Positions 1 through 9,120 of a stretch of DNA of 15,858 nt are shown piece after piece. The stretch spans positions 1 to 15,858 of the forward strand of contig CALFFB010000169.1 of the NCBI GenBank assembly GCA_937958075.1. Reading direction: 5' to 3'. Under the pieces are notes generated by a model, which saw only the letters and a program-made list of their open reading frames with translations, searched no databases and was not told the DNA's origin. The first letter of the stretch is position 1; the number at the start of each line of letters is the position of its first letter. Source of the DNA: an uncultured Geobacteraceae bacterium (GTDB lineage Bacteria > Desulfobacterota > Desulfuromonadia > Desulfuromonadales > Geopsychrobacteraceae). The position numbers were made by a program, and so were the translations under genes.

Positions 1-73
1 ATCGTTTTCCGCCCCAACTGTTGTACACTTTGGGCCATCAGGCATGTCTCACCCAGATCGCAAGGAGACCATT

Positions 74-1270
74 ATGAGCAGCAAGGGCACTATCGGCATA
101 CTTACTGGCGGCGGCGACGTTCCGGGACTCAACCCGGCCATTCGCGCCATCACTATCCGCGCCCTGCGCGAGGGCTACCGGGTCATCGGCATCCGCCGCG
201 GATGGGCCGGTCTGGTCGAACTGGTTCCGGACGAAAAGGCCGACAACAGCGAAAACATCCTGCTTTTGACCAAGGATCTGGTAAATCGTGCCGGTCGCAC
301 CGGCGGCACCTTTCTCCACACCTCACGCACCCGTCCCAGTCATCTGCCGCAGGCCAACCTGCCGGAACATCTGCGCGCCAAATATACCGCCACGATCAAT
401 GATGTCACCCAGGAGGTGCTGAAAAATATCGAGTTCCTCGGCCTCGACTATCTGATCCCCATCGGTGGTGACGATACGTTGAGCTACGCCCAGCGCCTGC
501 ATGAAGAGGGGGTCAATATCGTCGCCATCCCCAAAACCATGGACAATGATGTCCCGGGCACCGACTACTGCATCGGTTTCTCCACCTGCGTCACCCGCAC
601 GATTGAACTGACCCACCGCCTGCGCACCTCCGCCGGCAGCCACGAGCGCTATCTGGTCATTGAGGTGTTCGGTCGTTATGCCGGATTCACTTCCCTGCTG
701 CCGACGGTCGCCGGGGCCGCCGACCGCTGCATCATCCCCGAGCACCCCATCGACATTCATCAACTGGCGCAACTGGCCACCGACGACCGCAACCGCCACC
801 CCAGCAAGTATTCGGTGATTCTGGTATCGGAGGGCGCTGTCTACAAAGATCAGCAGGAGATGTTTTTTGAAGGGAAAGAGGTTGATCAGTACGGCCACCG
901 CAAATTGGGGGGCATCGGCGATCAGGTCGCAGCCCAGCTCAAAGCCCTGTCACCTCAGTACAACCGGGGACGCACCATCAACGTCCTCAACCAGCGCCTC
1001 GGCTACCTGGTTCGCTGCGGTGAACCGGACGCCCTTGATTCCATCGTTCCCATGGCCTATGGCAATCTGGCCCTCGATCTGGTGCTGTCAGGAACGTCCG
1101 GGCGCCTGGTCAGCATCCACGACGGGCGCTACGACTCGGTTCCCATCGCCACGGTGACCGGCCAGAAAAAGATTGTCAATGTCGAAAAATACTACAACAC
1201 CGAACGGTTGCGACCAACCTACGAATCCTTCATGCAGCAGCCGCTGTTCATCATGACCAGCGACCGCTGA
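74..1270 (+). CDS. 6-phosphofructokinase, probably pyrophosphate-dependent
   Basis: Phosphorylates fructose 6-phosphate to fructose 1,6-bisphosphate in glycolysis; the cytoplasmic product is 398 aa. Family motifs seen: the N-terminal glycine-rich loop TGGGDVPGLN (residues 11-20), GGDD (131-134), PKTMDND (153-159, catalytic base D157) and EVFGR (197-201). From family knowledge, ATP enzymes carry Gly at E. coli positions 104 and 124, whereas pyrophosphate enzymes carry Asp and Lys. Here D134 and K154 occupy those places, so a PPi-dependent, potentially reversible enzyme is inferred. An in-frame ATG lies 30 bases upstream at 44, but AAGGAG at 62-67 is well spaced for the ATG at 74 and the protein then begins just before the conserved core. 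Bases 1-73 show no convincing promoter. The gene converges on the response regulator gene. Family assignment is very sure; the phosphoryl donor less so. Confidence 0.93.
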   Translation: MSSKGTIGILTGGGDVPGLNPAIRAITIRALREGYRVIGIRRGWAGLVELVPDEKADNSENILLLTKDLVNRAGRTGGTFLHTSRTRPSHLPQANLPEHLRAKYTATINDVTQEVLKNIEFLGLDYLIPIGGDDTLSYAQRLHEEGVNIVAIPKTMDNDVPGTDYCIGFSTCVTRTIELTHRLRTSAGSHERYLVIEVFGRYAGFTSLLPTVAGAADRCIIPEHPIDIHQLAQLATDDRNRHPSKYSVILVSEGAVYKDQQEMFFEGKEVDQYGHRKLGGIGDQVAAQLKALSPQYNRGRTINVLNQRLGYLVRCGEPDALDSIVPMAYGNLALDLVLSGTSGRLVSIHDGRYDSVPIATVTGQKKIVNVEKYYNTERLRPTYESFMQQPLFIMTSDR

Positions 1271-1312
1271 CCGACCCCGCAGGCAGCGGACCCGGTCAAC
1301 ATCCCGCAAAAC

Positions 1313-1349
1313 GCGGCCGCCGGCTCTTTATCCCGGAACCGGCGGCCGC
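1313..1349. terminator. Perfect 11-bp inverted repeat between convergent genes, possible terminator
   Basis: GCGGCCGCCGG (1313-1323) and CCGGCGGCCGC (1339-1349) are perfect inverted repeats around a 15-base loop, lying between the stop codons of the phosphofructokinase and response regulator genes. Read leftward, the stem is followed by CGTTTTGCGGG, a short T run, so it could end the kinase/regulator transcript. Read rightward no T tract follows, so action on the phosphofructokinase transcript would need another mechanism. Each arm contains an 8-base GCGGCCGC palindrome. Confidence 0.55.
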
Positions 1350-1353
1350 AGAC

Positions 1354-2724
<1,371 letters not shown>

Positions 2725-2764
2725 AACATTCACTCCGTAGCGCAACCCCTTAAGGTCCCGCCGT

Positions 2765-5293
2765 CTACTCCGTTACCTGCTCACTGACAACCGGCAGGCG
2801 CACGTGCACCCTGGTCCCTTCATTGAGCACACTGTCAAGCCGGATGTCACCGCCATGCTCCGTGACGATGGTATGACTGATGGACAGCCCCAGCCCCGTG
2901 CCCTGCCCTTTACTGGTGTAAAAGGGCTCGAAGACCAGATCCAGCTGGTCGGCGGCAATGCCGGTCCCGTTGTCGGCAATGGTCAGATGAATATACTCTG
3001 CGTCACTGTCGAGGGAAACCGTCATCTCCCCACCGTCCGGCATGGCATCCAGCGCATTATTGAACAGATTCAGCAGCACCTGTTTGATCCTGGCGGTATC
3101 GAGCTGGATTGCGGGCAGGGTCGGTGCAATCCGTTCACTCAAGGTTACCTGCTGCAGCTGGCATTGTTTGCGGATCAGGAACAGAACGTCCTTGAGGACC
3201 TCTTCTACCCGGCCGACACGCAACTGCGGTGGCTGGATCGAGGCAAAATTGAGCATCTCAGTGACCAGGGTTTCCAGACGTTCCATCTCCTGGAGCGCCT
3301 TGCGGATCAGTTGCTGGTCCACCTCCTGGCCCAACAGCCGGTCGTGCAGCTCATCGAGGAGCAGGCTGACCCCGGTCAGTGGGTTGCGAACCTCATGGGC
3401 AATGCCCGCGGACATGCGGCCCAGGGAGGCCAAGCGATCCATGCGCGCCATCTGCTGACGCATATTGACCCGTTCCGTCAGATCCTCGATGGTCAGCAGC
3501 CAGCCTTCCTGCTGGCGGAAACTCAAGGGAAACAGGGCCAGGCGGTAGGTCAACTGCCGTCCGTTGCGCTGCAGCGGCACATAGAGACGGCAGGAATCAT
3601 TCTCACCACGCTGGCCATCGGCAAACCAGCGGCCCAGAACCTCGCATAACTCGGGCCATGAACTCAACATCTGCCGCCAGTCGACAGGCGCCTCCTTGTC
3701 GGGACGTTGCACCTGCAGAATGCGGCAGGCCGGACCATTGGCCGAGGTGATTCGGCGCTCCGGATTGAAGGTCAGCAGCCCAGTTTCAATATTTTCAAAA
3801 ACGGTATTCTTGAAATTGCGTTCGGAGATGATGTCTTTACGGGAACGGCGCAAAGCCTGCAGGGTCTGCAGCAGCCGCAGCCGGCGGCCATTGAGTTCCT
3901 CGACCATGGTATTGAAAGAATCCGCCAGTTCGCCCACCTCGTCGTGAGCATCGACTTCGACCCTGACCGGATGCCCCCTGGCCATCTTCCGGGTTCCTTC
4001 CGTTAACATACGAATGGGGCGGACAATGCTGCTGGAGAGCAGATAGGCGACAAACACCACAAACATGATGGTCAGAGAGATCATCAGCCAGGACTGCAGC
4101 AGATAACTGTTGATCTCGTTCTGGATCAGTCGCGCCGTGGCAATGGCCGGCTGATGAAAGAGGTCGATCTCGGCGCCGATGGTCACTCCACCGAACACGC
4201 CGTCTGCCGCGTAAACTCCGCGGTTGTAGGGAATGGGCGCGTAGGCCATGACCTTATTCGAACCACCGACATTCACCGTTGACAGAACGCCTGAATTGCC
4301 GGCCAGAACCTGCGCCGCAACGATGGGATAGTTGGCGTGGATAAACCCCGAGGTCATGAGATTAAAGGGGATACGTCCGGCATCAATGACTTCCGGAGGG
4401 GTCAGCTCCGTGTAGGGGGAAACCAGGGTACCGGTTTCGTCGTAGCCGCGCAGGTTCCAGAATTTCGGATGGGTGATCATCCAGCCTTCGTTATCAAACA
4501 TGAAGGCGTAATTGCCGCTCTCGTAGGAGGGAAACACCACATCTTCATCATCGATGGGCGAAATATGCTGGGTAAAGGCCATTAAATGTCGATGATCCAG
4601 GGAGGCGACAACGATGCCCAGCAGCCTGTCGGCATTGTCGCGCAGGGGCGTGGCAAAACGAACCACCCCCCTGTATTTGGCGCCTTCCACCGCCTCAAGG
4701 GGTGTAGCCGCGCCCTGCAGTTGGGCATCGCGGGGGATATGCCACCCCTGCAGATGCGTCACCCAGATATCCCCACGGGCCAGATCGGCCGCCCGGTGAA
4801 AGTAATCTTCCGTCAGATAGGTCGTCCGGGCAGGATCAGAGACCTGGCGCAGCTCATTGCTGATATGCCCGTCAATAATGCGCACCTGCTCCCGACCAGT
4901 GGCATCAACAAAAGCCAGTTCACTGAACAGGGGGACCGTTTCGCGCACTTCAAAGGGCCGGATATTGGTGCCGGACCGATACCAGATCTGTTTTTGATGA
5001 TTGGCGCTGAACCTCTGGTAAACAAAAGGGTCCGCCGGCAGCAAGGCCAGGTCAAGCAAACTGTCTTCCACCTGGTGCAAAAAGGAGGTGACCTGTTCAG
5101 CGACCATCTGGGTGCGCTTTTCCAGGGCCTTGGTGGTTTGGATATCGAGGGTTTCTGTCGTGCGTTGACGCAGCAGGTCTTCGACCAGACGCAAGCTGTG
5201 GTGGGAGTTCAGCAGGAGCAGGGTCAAGGGCACCAGCGCCAACAGCAAGAGCGCGCCGAGCACCTTGGTATGCAGATTCTTCAGCGCCATCAT
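2765..5293 (-). CDS. Membrane sensor histidine kinase with extracytoplasmic sensing domain
   Basis: Senses a signal outside the inner membrane and phosphorylates the NtrC-type regulator downstream; 842 aa from the chosen start. Order: transmembrane helix at about 9-30; roughly 370-residue extracytoplasmic region that looks like a double-Cache domain; second helix at about 402-420; HAMP at about 420-473; PAS-like segment at about 493-605; HisKA with the phosphoacceptor His633 in GIAHEVRNPL; and an HATPase domain with N box NLFNNALDAM (742-751), DNGTGI and GQGTGLGLSI. All catalytic motifs are intact. The start is uncertain: the frame is open from a TTG at 5326, but tandem ATGs at 5293 and 5290 sit next to a GGGGG run and directly precede the basic residues before the first helix. 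The gene begins about 80 bases after the prenyl synthase stop codon, so the two are probably cotranscribed. The ligand cannot be predicted. Confidence 0.93.
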   Translation of the reverse strand: MMALKNLHTKVLGALLLLALVPLTLLLLNSHHSLRLVEDLLRQRTTETLDIQTTKALEKRTQMVAEQVTSFLHQVEDSLLDLALLPADPFVYQRFSANHQKQIWYRSGTNIRPFEVRETVPLFSELAFVDATGREQVRIIDGHISNELRQVSDPARTTYLTEDYFHRAADLARGDIWVTHLQGWHIPRDAQLQGAATPLEAVEGAKYRGVVRFATPLRDNADRLLGIVVASLDHRHLMAFTQHISPIDDEDVVFPSYESGNYAFMFDNEGWMITHPKFWNLRGYDETGTLVSPYTELTPPEVIDAGRIPFNLMTSGFIHANYPIVAAQVLAGNSGVLSTVNVGGSNKVMAYAPIPYNRGVYAADGVFGGVTIGAEIDLFHQPAIATARLIQNEINSYLLQSWLMISLTIMFVVFVAYLLSSSIVRPIRMLTEGTRKMARGHPVRVEVDAHDEVGELADSFNTMVEELNGRRLRLLQTLQALRRSRKDIISERNFKNTVFENIETGLLTFNPERRITSANGPACRILQVQRPDKEAPVDWRQMLSSWPELCEVLGRWFADGQRGENDSCRLYVPLQRNGRQLTYRLALFPLSFRQQEGWLLTIEDLTERVNMRQQMARMDRLASLGRMSAGIAHEVRNPLTGVSLLLDELHDRLLGQEVDQQLIRKALQEMERLETLVTEMLNFASIQPPQLRVGRVEEVLKDVLFLIRKQCQLQQVTLSERIAPTLPAIQLDTARIKQVLLNLFNNALDAMPDGGEMTVSLDSDAEYIHLTIADNGTGIAADQLDLVFEPFYTSKGQGTGLGLSISHTIVTEHGGDIRLDSVLNEGTRVHVRLPVVSEQVTE

Positions 5294-5371
5294 CCCCCAA
5301 TGACGCGACGATAAAGCCGCCGGCAACAGGACCGGGCGCCGGCAACGGTCAGAAAGGATGGAAGCATGTGT

Positions 5372-6340
5372 CTATTTGTTTCGGGAGACAACATAATCGG
5401 CGAGACAGTACAGAGCCTGACGGTAGACAGAATCGGGGAAGCAGGACAACTGGGCCTTGGCCCGTTCCACACGCTCCAGGGCCTTGTTGCGCGTATAGGC
5501 GATACCACCGGTATCAGCGATCAGTCCACAAATATAATCCAGATCGGCCGGGAGGAGTTCTTCCGCCTCGACGATGCGGGAAATTTCCGTCTGTTGCGCC
5601 GCTGACGCATGGGCATAGGCGTGAATAAGCGGCAGGGTCATCTTCCCTTCAAACAGATCGTGCCCCTTCTCCTTGCCGAAATCATTCTGATCAGCGACAT
5701 AATCAAGGGCGTCATCCATCAACTGAAAAGCCGTGCCGATCTCCAGCCCGAACTCGCGCAGGGCTGCCTCCTCCTGCTCACCGACGCCGGCCAGGACACC
5801 GCCGACCTGACAGGCGGCAGCGATGAGAATCGCGGTCTTGTCGCGCACGACCTGGAGATAGCGCGCCTCGTCCACTTCCAGATCGCAGGTGTTGATGAGC
5901 TGGAGAATCTCCCCTTCGGCGAGCTGGGTCGTGGTGTCGGACAGAATCTGCAGAATTTTCAGACTCTCGGAGCCGACCATGACGGAAAAGGACTTGGCAA
6001 AGAAAAAATCCCCCACCAGGACCGAAGCCTGGTTCCCCCAGACGGAGTTGGCCGAACGATTACCGCGCCGCAGACTGGCGCTGTCCACCACATCGTCGTG
6101 GAGCAGGGTCGCCGTATGGATAAACTCGACAACACCCGCCAGCTCAATATGCTTATCCCCCTGATAGTCACACATGCGCGCGCACAGTAACAGCAGCATC
6201 GGCCGAAAGCGCTTGCCGCCGCTTGACAGAACGTAATGGCCGACCTGACTGATCAGTTTGACATCTGACGCCAGATGCTTTTCAAACTGCCGTTCAACCG
6301 CCTGCAATTCGTCTTTTATCAGGGTTAAAACCGATTCCAT
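5372..6340 (-). CDS. ispB: Trans-polyprenyl diphosphate synthase, IspB-like
   Basis: Condenses isopentenyl diphosphate onto an allylic primer to make the long isoprenoid chain used as the quinone side chain; 322 aa, about the length of E. coli octaprenyl diphosphate synthase. Seen: GGKRFRP (41-47), the first aspartate-rich motif DDVVD (82-86), GNQASVLVGDF (102-112) and the second aspartate-rich motif DDALD (209-213). These residues chelate magnesium and the diphosphates. The small residues before the first motif (TATLLH) fit a long-chain rather than a farnesyl-length product, but exact chain length cannot be read with certainty. The ATG at 6340 is preferred over a TTG at 6355; neither has a strong ribosome binding site, and the N-terminus then matches IspB, including SDVKLI. 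A good promoter lies about 60 bases upstream. It is probably the first gene of the unit with the kinase and regulator. Confidence 0.93.
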   Translation of the reverse strand: MESVLTLIKDELQAVERQFEKHLASDVKLISQVGHYVLSSGGKRFRPMLLLLCARMCDYQGDKHIELAGVVEFIHTATLLHDDVVDSASLRRGNRSANSVWGNQASVLVGDFFFAKSFSVMVGSESLKILQILSDTTTQLAEGEILQLINTCDLEVDEARYLQVVRDKTAILIAAACQVGGVLAGVGEQEEAALREFGLEIGTAFQLMDDALDYVADQNDFGKEKGHDLFEGKMTLPLIHAYAHASAAQQTEISRIVEAEELLPADLDYICGLIADTGGIAYTRNKALERVERAKAQLSCFPDSVYRQALYCLADYVVSRNK

Positions 6341-6383
6341 AGTGCCAACTTTCAATTCATCGACCAGCGCGATCTGCCCTTGT

Positions 6384-6398
6384 CCGGAAAAGTTCCGG
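6384..6398. promoter_or_regulatory. Palindrome at the expected transcription start, possible operator
   Basis: CCGGAA-AAG-TTCCGG is a perfect 6-bp inverted repeat with a 3-base centre. It begins two bases downstream of the -10 box of the preceding promoter, so it covers the expected transcription start. That position is typical of a repressor operator; it could also be a small 5' hairpin in the transcript. No regulator is assigned. Confidence 0.4.
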
Positions 6399-6399
6399 C

Positions 6400-6428
6400 A
6401 TTCTAAAAAGCCCGTAACCGGTTGTCAA
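6400..6428 (-). promoter_or_regulatory. Sigma-70-type promoter for prenyl synthase operon
   Basis: Read on the - strand, TTGACA (6428-6423) is a perfect -35 box. It is followed by a 17-base spacer and TAGAAT (6405-6400), which matches five of six bases of the -10 consensus. It lies between the stop codon of the Xre-family gene and the start of the prenyl synthase gene, giving a leader of roughly 50 bases. Confidence 0.8.
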
Positions 6429-6485
6429 TTTTTTTGGTGGTATGCAAGCTGAATTCCCTGCGCCAGCGATACCCTCATCCAGCCC

Positions 6486-7415
6486 TTACTGGTTCAATGC
6501 CTGGTCCGGGTCGGGGCGAAAGGTTCCGGTCTCCTCCTGCCAGCGATACGCGCCGGCATGCCACAGTTCTTCCAGCAGCTGCCACTGATCATCAACCAGG
6601 CTGGTGTTTTCCGTCACTTCGGAGAAAATCAGTATTTCCAGATCATCGATGATCTGATTGGCGTTTAAGTCCACCCAGTGCAGGGGACGCACCCTGAGAT
6701 CCGAGGATGAGGATATGGTTTGCACAAATTGTCGCCCGTCAGGATTCACTATCACCTCGCCGTTAAAGGGCAGCAGGGTTCCCGTTGCCAGCTGTGCATC
6801 CACCTCAAGGCGATAAAACAGCTGCAGCGAACTTGACGGCTGGCGGAAAATCCAGCGCGCAATGCCCCGATCCTCATCAACGCTGGCGGCCTCGGGCTGG
6901 GACGCGACCAGCCGGGTTCCCGGTGGCAGGATTTCCTTGACGATCATCCCCGGAAGCTCCGTCGGCGTCTGAATCCGCAACTGGATCAGCAGCTGGCTGC
7001 CCGGCGCCGCGTGGGTCGGCATCACACGCTCAGCCTGAAGGTTCAGGGAGGTCAAGGGTTGATCCTGATCCAGAAAAGCCCAGACAATGACCAGCACCAG
7101 CACCGTGACGGCACTTGCCAACAGGACCAGGGGCCGACGGGCAATGGACGGCGGGGCTGACGGCATCACGACAGGCGCTGTCTGCTCTTCTTCTCTCTTC
7201 AGGATTGCGTCAAGCTCAACCTCCAGCGCTTCCGCCAGCTTGAGCGCATTTTCCCGCCGGATGGTCGGATACCGATTGTTCTCCCAGCGTGACACCGTAT
7301 CGGTCGTTACCCCGATCACTTTGGAGACATAAAGTTGCGTCAGACGTTTCTGCTCGCGTATGTGCCGAACGGCCTCACCGTCTAAAGCAACAGCTTGTTG
7401 ATCCTGAGTTATCAT
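6486..7415 (-). CDS. Membrane-anchored Xre-family HTH protein with EF-hand-like loop
   Basis: Function unknown; 309 aa. An N-terminal Xre/Cro-type helix-turn-helix at about 14-71 (RLTQLYVSKVIGVTTDTVSRWENNRYP) is followed by a Pro-rich linker and one transmembrane helix at about 95-115. A region at about 120-245 resembles DUF11-type beta-sandwich repeats (EILPPGTRLVASQP). Residues 249-260 read DLNANQIIDDLE, which fits an EF-hand or dockerin calcium loop with D1, N3, N5, I8, D9 and E12; Q replaces the usual Gly at position 6. With the HTH inside and the rest outside the membrane, the topology resembles RodZ or a one-component membrane regulator. Its own promoter is visible at 7457-7485. The ATG at 7415 has only a weak ribosome binding site. 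The gene is codirectional with the radical SAM gene upstream and the prenyl synthase operon downstream. DNA binding is inferred from the fold only. Confidence 0.85.
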   Translation of the reverse strand: MITQDQQAVALDGEAVRHIREQKRLTQLYVSKVIGVTTDTVSRWENNRYPTIRRENALKLAEALEVELDAILKREEEQTAPVVMPSAPPSIARRPLVLLASAVTVLVLVIVWAFLDQDQPLTSLNLQAERVMPTHAAPGSQLLIQLRIQTPTELPGMIVKEILPPGTRLVASQPEAASVDEDRGIARWIFRQPSSSLQLFYRLEVDAQLATGTLLPFNGEVIVNPDGRQFVQTISSSSDLRVRPLHWVDLNANQIIDDLEILIFSEVTENTSLVDDQWQLLEELWHAGAYRWQEETGTFRPDPDQALNQ

Positions 7416-7456
7416 GCCTGATGACCTGGGGCGCTGAGGTTGCGATCGAGTTGAGG

Positions 7457-7485
7457 AGTCTAGCAGACAGGGGACTATCGGGCAA
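7457..7485 (-). promoter_or_regulatory. Sigma-70-like promoter for the Xre-family gene
   Basis: On the - strand, TTGCCC (7485-7480), a 17-base spacer and TAGACT (7462-7457) give four of six matches to each consensus box with ideal spacing. They lie about 40 bases before the ATG at 7415. This suggests the Xre-family gene can be expressed independently of the radical SAM gene that ends at 7519. Confidence 0.55.
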
Positions 7486-7518
7486 ATGAAGAAAGATGGG
7501 CCTGATTGCCGTCGCTTG

Positions 7519-8871
7519 TCACACCTGGCTCGTCCATTTTTTCAGCTCCGGAACCGCTTTCAGGGTTTTGTAGATACCGTGATTCCAGAAAAAGGAGATG
7601 CCGGTGGCAAAGCCGCTTCTGGTTTTTCGGAAGGTTTTCAGGCCCCGCTTCAGGGAGGGATAAAAGGATGACAGTTCCTTGTAGGCGCTAAACAGTTGCA
7701 GATACAGCTCATCTTCCGACATCTGCGCCAATTCATAGGTCTGGGCAAACATATTGTAGGCGTCCCAGTCGTCGGGATAATCGGTCAAACGCAAGCGCCC
7801 TTCCCGAGCCAGCCGGTCGTAGAGCGCGGTCCCCGGCACCGGGGTCTGAATGCAAAGCTGGACCGCGTCTATTTCCGCCTCCTTGATAAATTCGACGGTG
7901 CGTTCAATGGCGTCAGGTGCATCCGCATCCTGACCGAAGATAAAGGAAGCAACGATGGCAATACCGCTGTCATGCAGCTTTTTGATTGATTCTCTGTAGT
8001 AATCCTGGGTGTTCAAATACTTCAGATTGATGTTTTTATTCATCGAATTGAGGGTGCCCGAGTTAATTGACTCAAGACCGATCATAAAAAACCTGCCGCC
8101 GGCGCGATAGACCGATTTCAGCAGGGATTCATGATGAGCGATGTCGATGGTTGCCTGCGCCGCCCACTCCTTTTTCAGCGGGGCCAGACCGTCGCACAAC
8201 TGCTGTGCCCGGCGACGTGAAGATTCAGAGTAACCGAACAGGTTATCATCGACAAAAAAGAGGTGCTTGTTCCTGATCTGCGCGACCTCCTCCAGCACCA
8301 GATCCAGATCCCGGTACCGGTACCGGCGACCGCAAAAGGCCGGGACCGCGCAGAAATCGCACCGATGGGGACAACCACGCGTCGTCTGCACCGTATCGAC
8401 AAAATATTTTCCCCGCAGGTAGTGACGCGACAATGGCGGCATCCGGCTGATATCCGGATAATCATCCGCCCGGTAAATTTGCTGCAACCGTCCGGCAGCA
8501 GCATCCACCAGCACCTTGGGCCAGATCTCTTCCGCCTCACCGACAACCACCGCATCGGCATACTGCAGGGCTTCTTCAACCCTGTACGAGACATGAACGC
8601 CGCCCATGACCACCGGCACCTGGCGTTTGCGAAACTCCGCAGCATAACGATAGGCTCGCGATGCTACGTGGGATACGCAGGTTATCCCGACCAGATACGC
8701 CGGCCTGTCACAGTCAACCGGCGTATAGGCCTCGTCAACGATTTCCACCTCGTACTCTGCAGGCGTCAGGTTAGCCAGCACCAGCAAACCCAGGGGCGGC
8801 AAGGCCAGAGGGTTCGCTTTCTTCATGGCGGATATTTCGTAGACAGGGTTGATCAGGAGAATTTTTTTCAT
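7519..8871 (-). CDS. B12-binding-type radical SAM protein, substrate unknown
   Basis: Radical SAM enzyme of the COG1032 type, 450 aa. The N-terminal 1-130 region has a cobalamin-binding-like Rossmann fold (KKILLINPVYE, VVMGGVHVSY, VVVGEAEEIWP). I see no DxHxxG motif, so any cobalamin would probably bind without a histidine ligand, as in class B methylases. The radical SAM core starts with CPHRCDFC: C167, C171 and C174 ligate the 4Fe-4S cluster. It continues with FFVDDNLFG, FFMIGLESINSG and a late VQLCIQTPVPGTALYDRL strand-loop typical of this family. A C-terminal tail of about 90 residues is basic and aromatic-rich. Relatives include methylases and cyclases such as BchE and hopanoid enzymes, but nothing here picks one. 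The ATG at 8871 has GGA about nine bases upstream. It follows a small membrane-protein gene by about 40 bases. Confidence 0.9.
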   Translation of the reverse strand: MKKILLINPVYEISAMKKANPLALPPLGLLVLANLTPAEYEVEIVDEAYTPVDCDRPAYLVGITCVSHVASRAYRYAAEFRKRQVPVVMGGVHVSYRVEEALQYADAVVVGEAEEIWPKVLVDAAAGRLQQIYRADDYPDISRMPPLSRHYLRGKYFVDTVQTTRGCPHRCDFCAVPAFCGRRYRYRDLDLVLEEVAQIRNKHLFFVDDNLFGYSESSRRRAQQLCDGLAPLKKEWAAQATIDIAHHESLLKSVYRAGGRFFMIGLESINSGTLNSMNKNINLKYLNTQDYYRESIKKLHDSGIAIVASFIFGQDADAPDAIERTVEFIKEAEIDAVQLCIQTPVPGTALYDRLAREGRLRLTDYPDDWDAYNMFAQTYELAQMSEDELYLQLFSAYKELSSFYPSLKRGLKTFRKTRSGFATGISFFWNHGIYKTLKAVPELKKWTSQV

Positions 8872-8892
8872 GGCAGATCCGTCAGTTTCTCT

Positions 8893-8914
8893 AAAAACGG
8901 CCCGGACACCCGGC
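8893..8914 (-). terminator. Weak hairpin plus T run after the small membrane-protein gene
   Basis: Read leftward, CCGG-GTGT-CCGG (8913-8902) forms a 4-bp stem, extendable past one bulged base, and TTTTT follows at 8897-8893. The stem is short, so this may be a weak or attenuating terminator between the small membrane protein and the radical SAM gene, or it may be nothing. Confidence 0.25.
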
Positions 8915-9120
8915 TAGGTTGTACGAAAAAGCCCGATGGCCAGATGCAAAAAACCGATCAAGACTGCAAACAAAAAGGCCAGAAAAACACAACGCGCCAG
9001 CAGTTTCAGGGCAAACTCCCCGGCCGTTGGTGGCTTCTTCTGATCCAGAATCAGGGACCAGACCAAAGCCAGAACCACAGCCGTCAACAATCCATACTGG
9101 TAAACCTGAAATATATCCAT
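8914..9120 (-). CDS. Small two-helix membrane protein, unknown function
   Basis: 68-aa hydrophobic protein of unrecognised family. Two predicted transmembrane helices at about 10-25 (LLTAVVLALVWSLIL) and 40-63 (LLARCVFLAFLFAVLIGFLHLAIGLF) are joined by a short charged loop DQKKPPTAGEF. The ATG at 9120 is chosen over the GTG two codons earlier because AGGTGGT lies at suitable distance upstream. It starts 77 bases after the jetD stop codon on the same strand, and is followed 42 bases later by the radical SAM gene, so it could be read through from either context. The size, helices and ribosome binding site support a real gene. Confidence 0.65.
   Translation of the reverse strand: MDIFQVYQYGLLTAVVLALVWSLILDQKKPPTAGEFALKLLARCVFLAFLFAVLIGFLHLAIGLFRTT

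Noticed and set aside
1..73. Possible promoter (TTGTAC at 21-26) before the phosphofructokinase gene
   Set aside because: The sequence 17 bases on (ATGTCT) is a poor -10 box and the region is cut by the window edge.
4586..5314. 242-codon open frame on the + strand opposite the histidine kinase
   Set aside because: It is antisense to the well-supported sensor domain, is rich in Gln/Gly/His as such shadows usually are, and has no family features.
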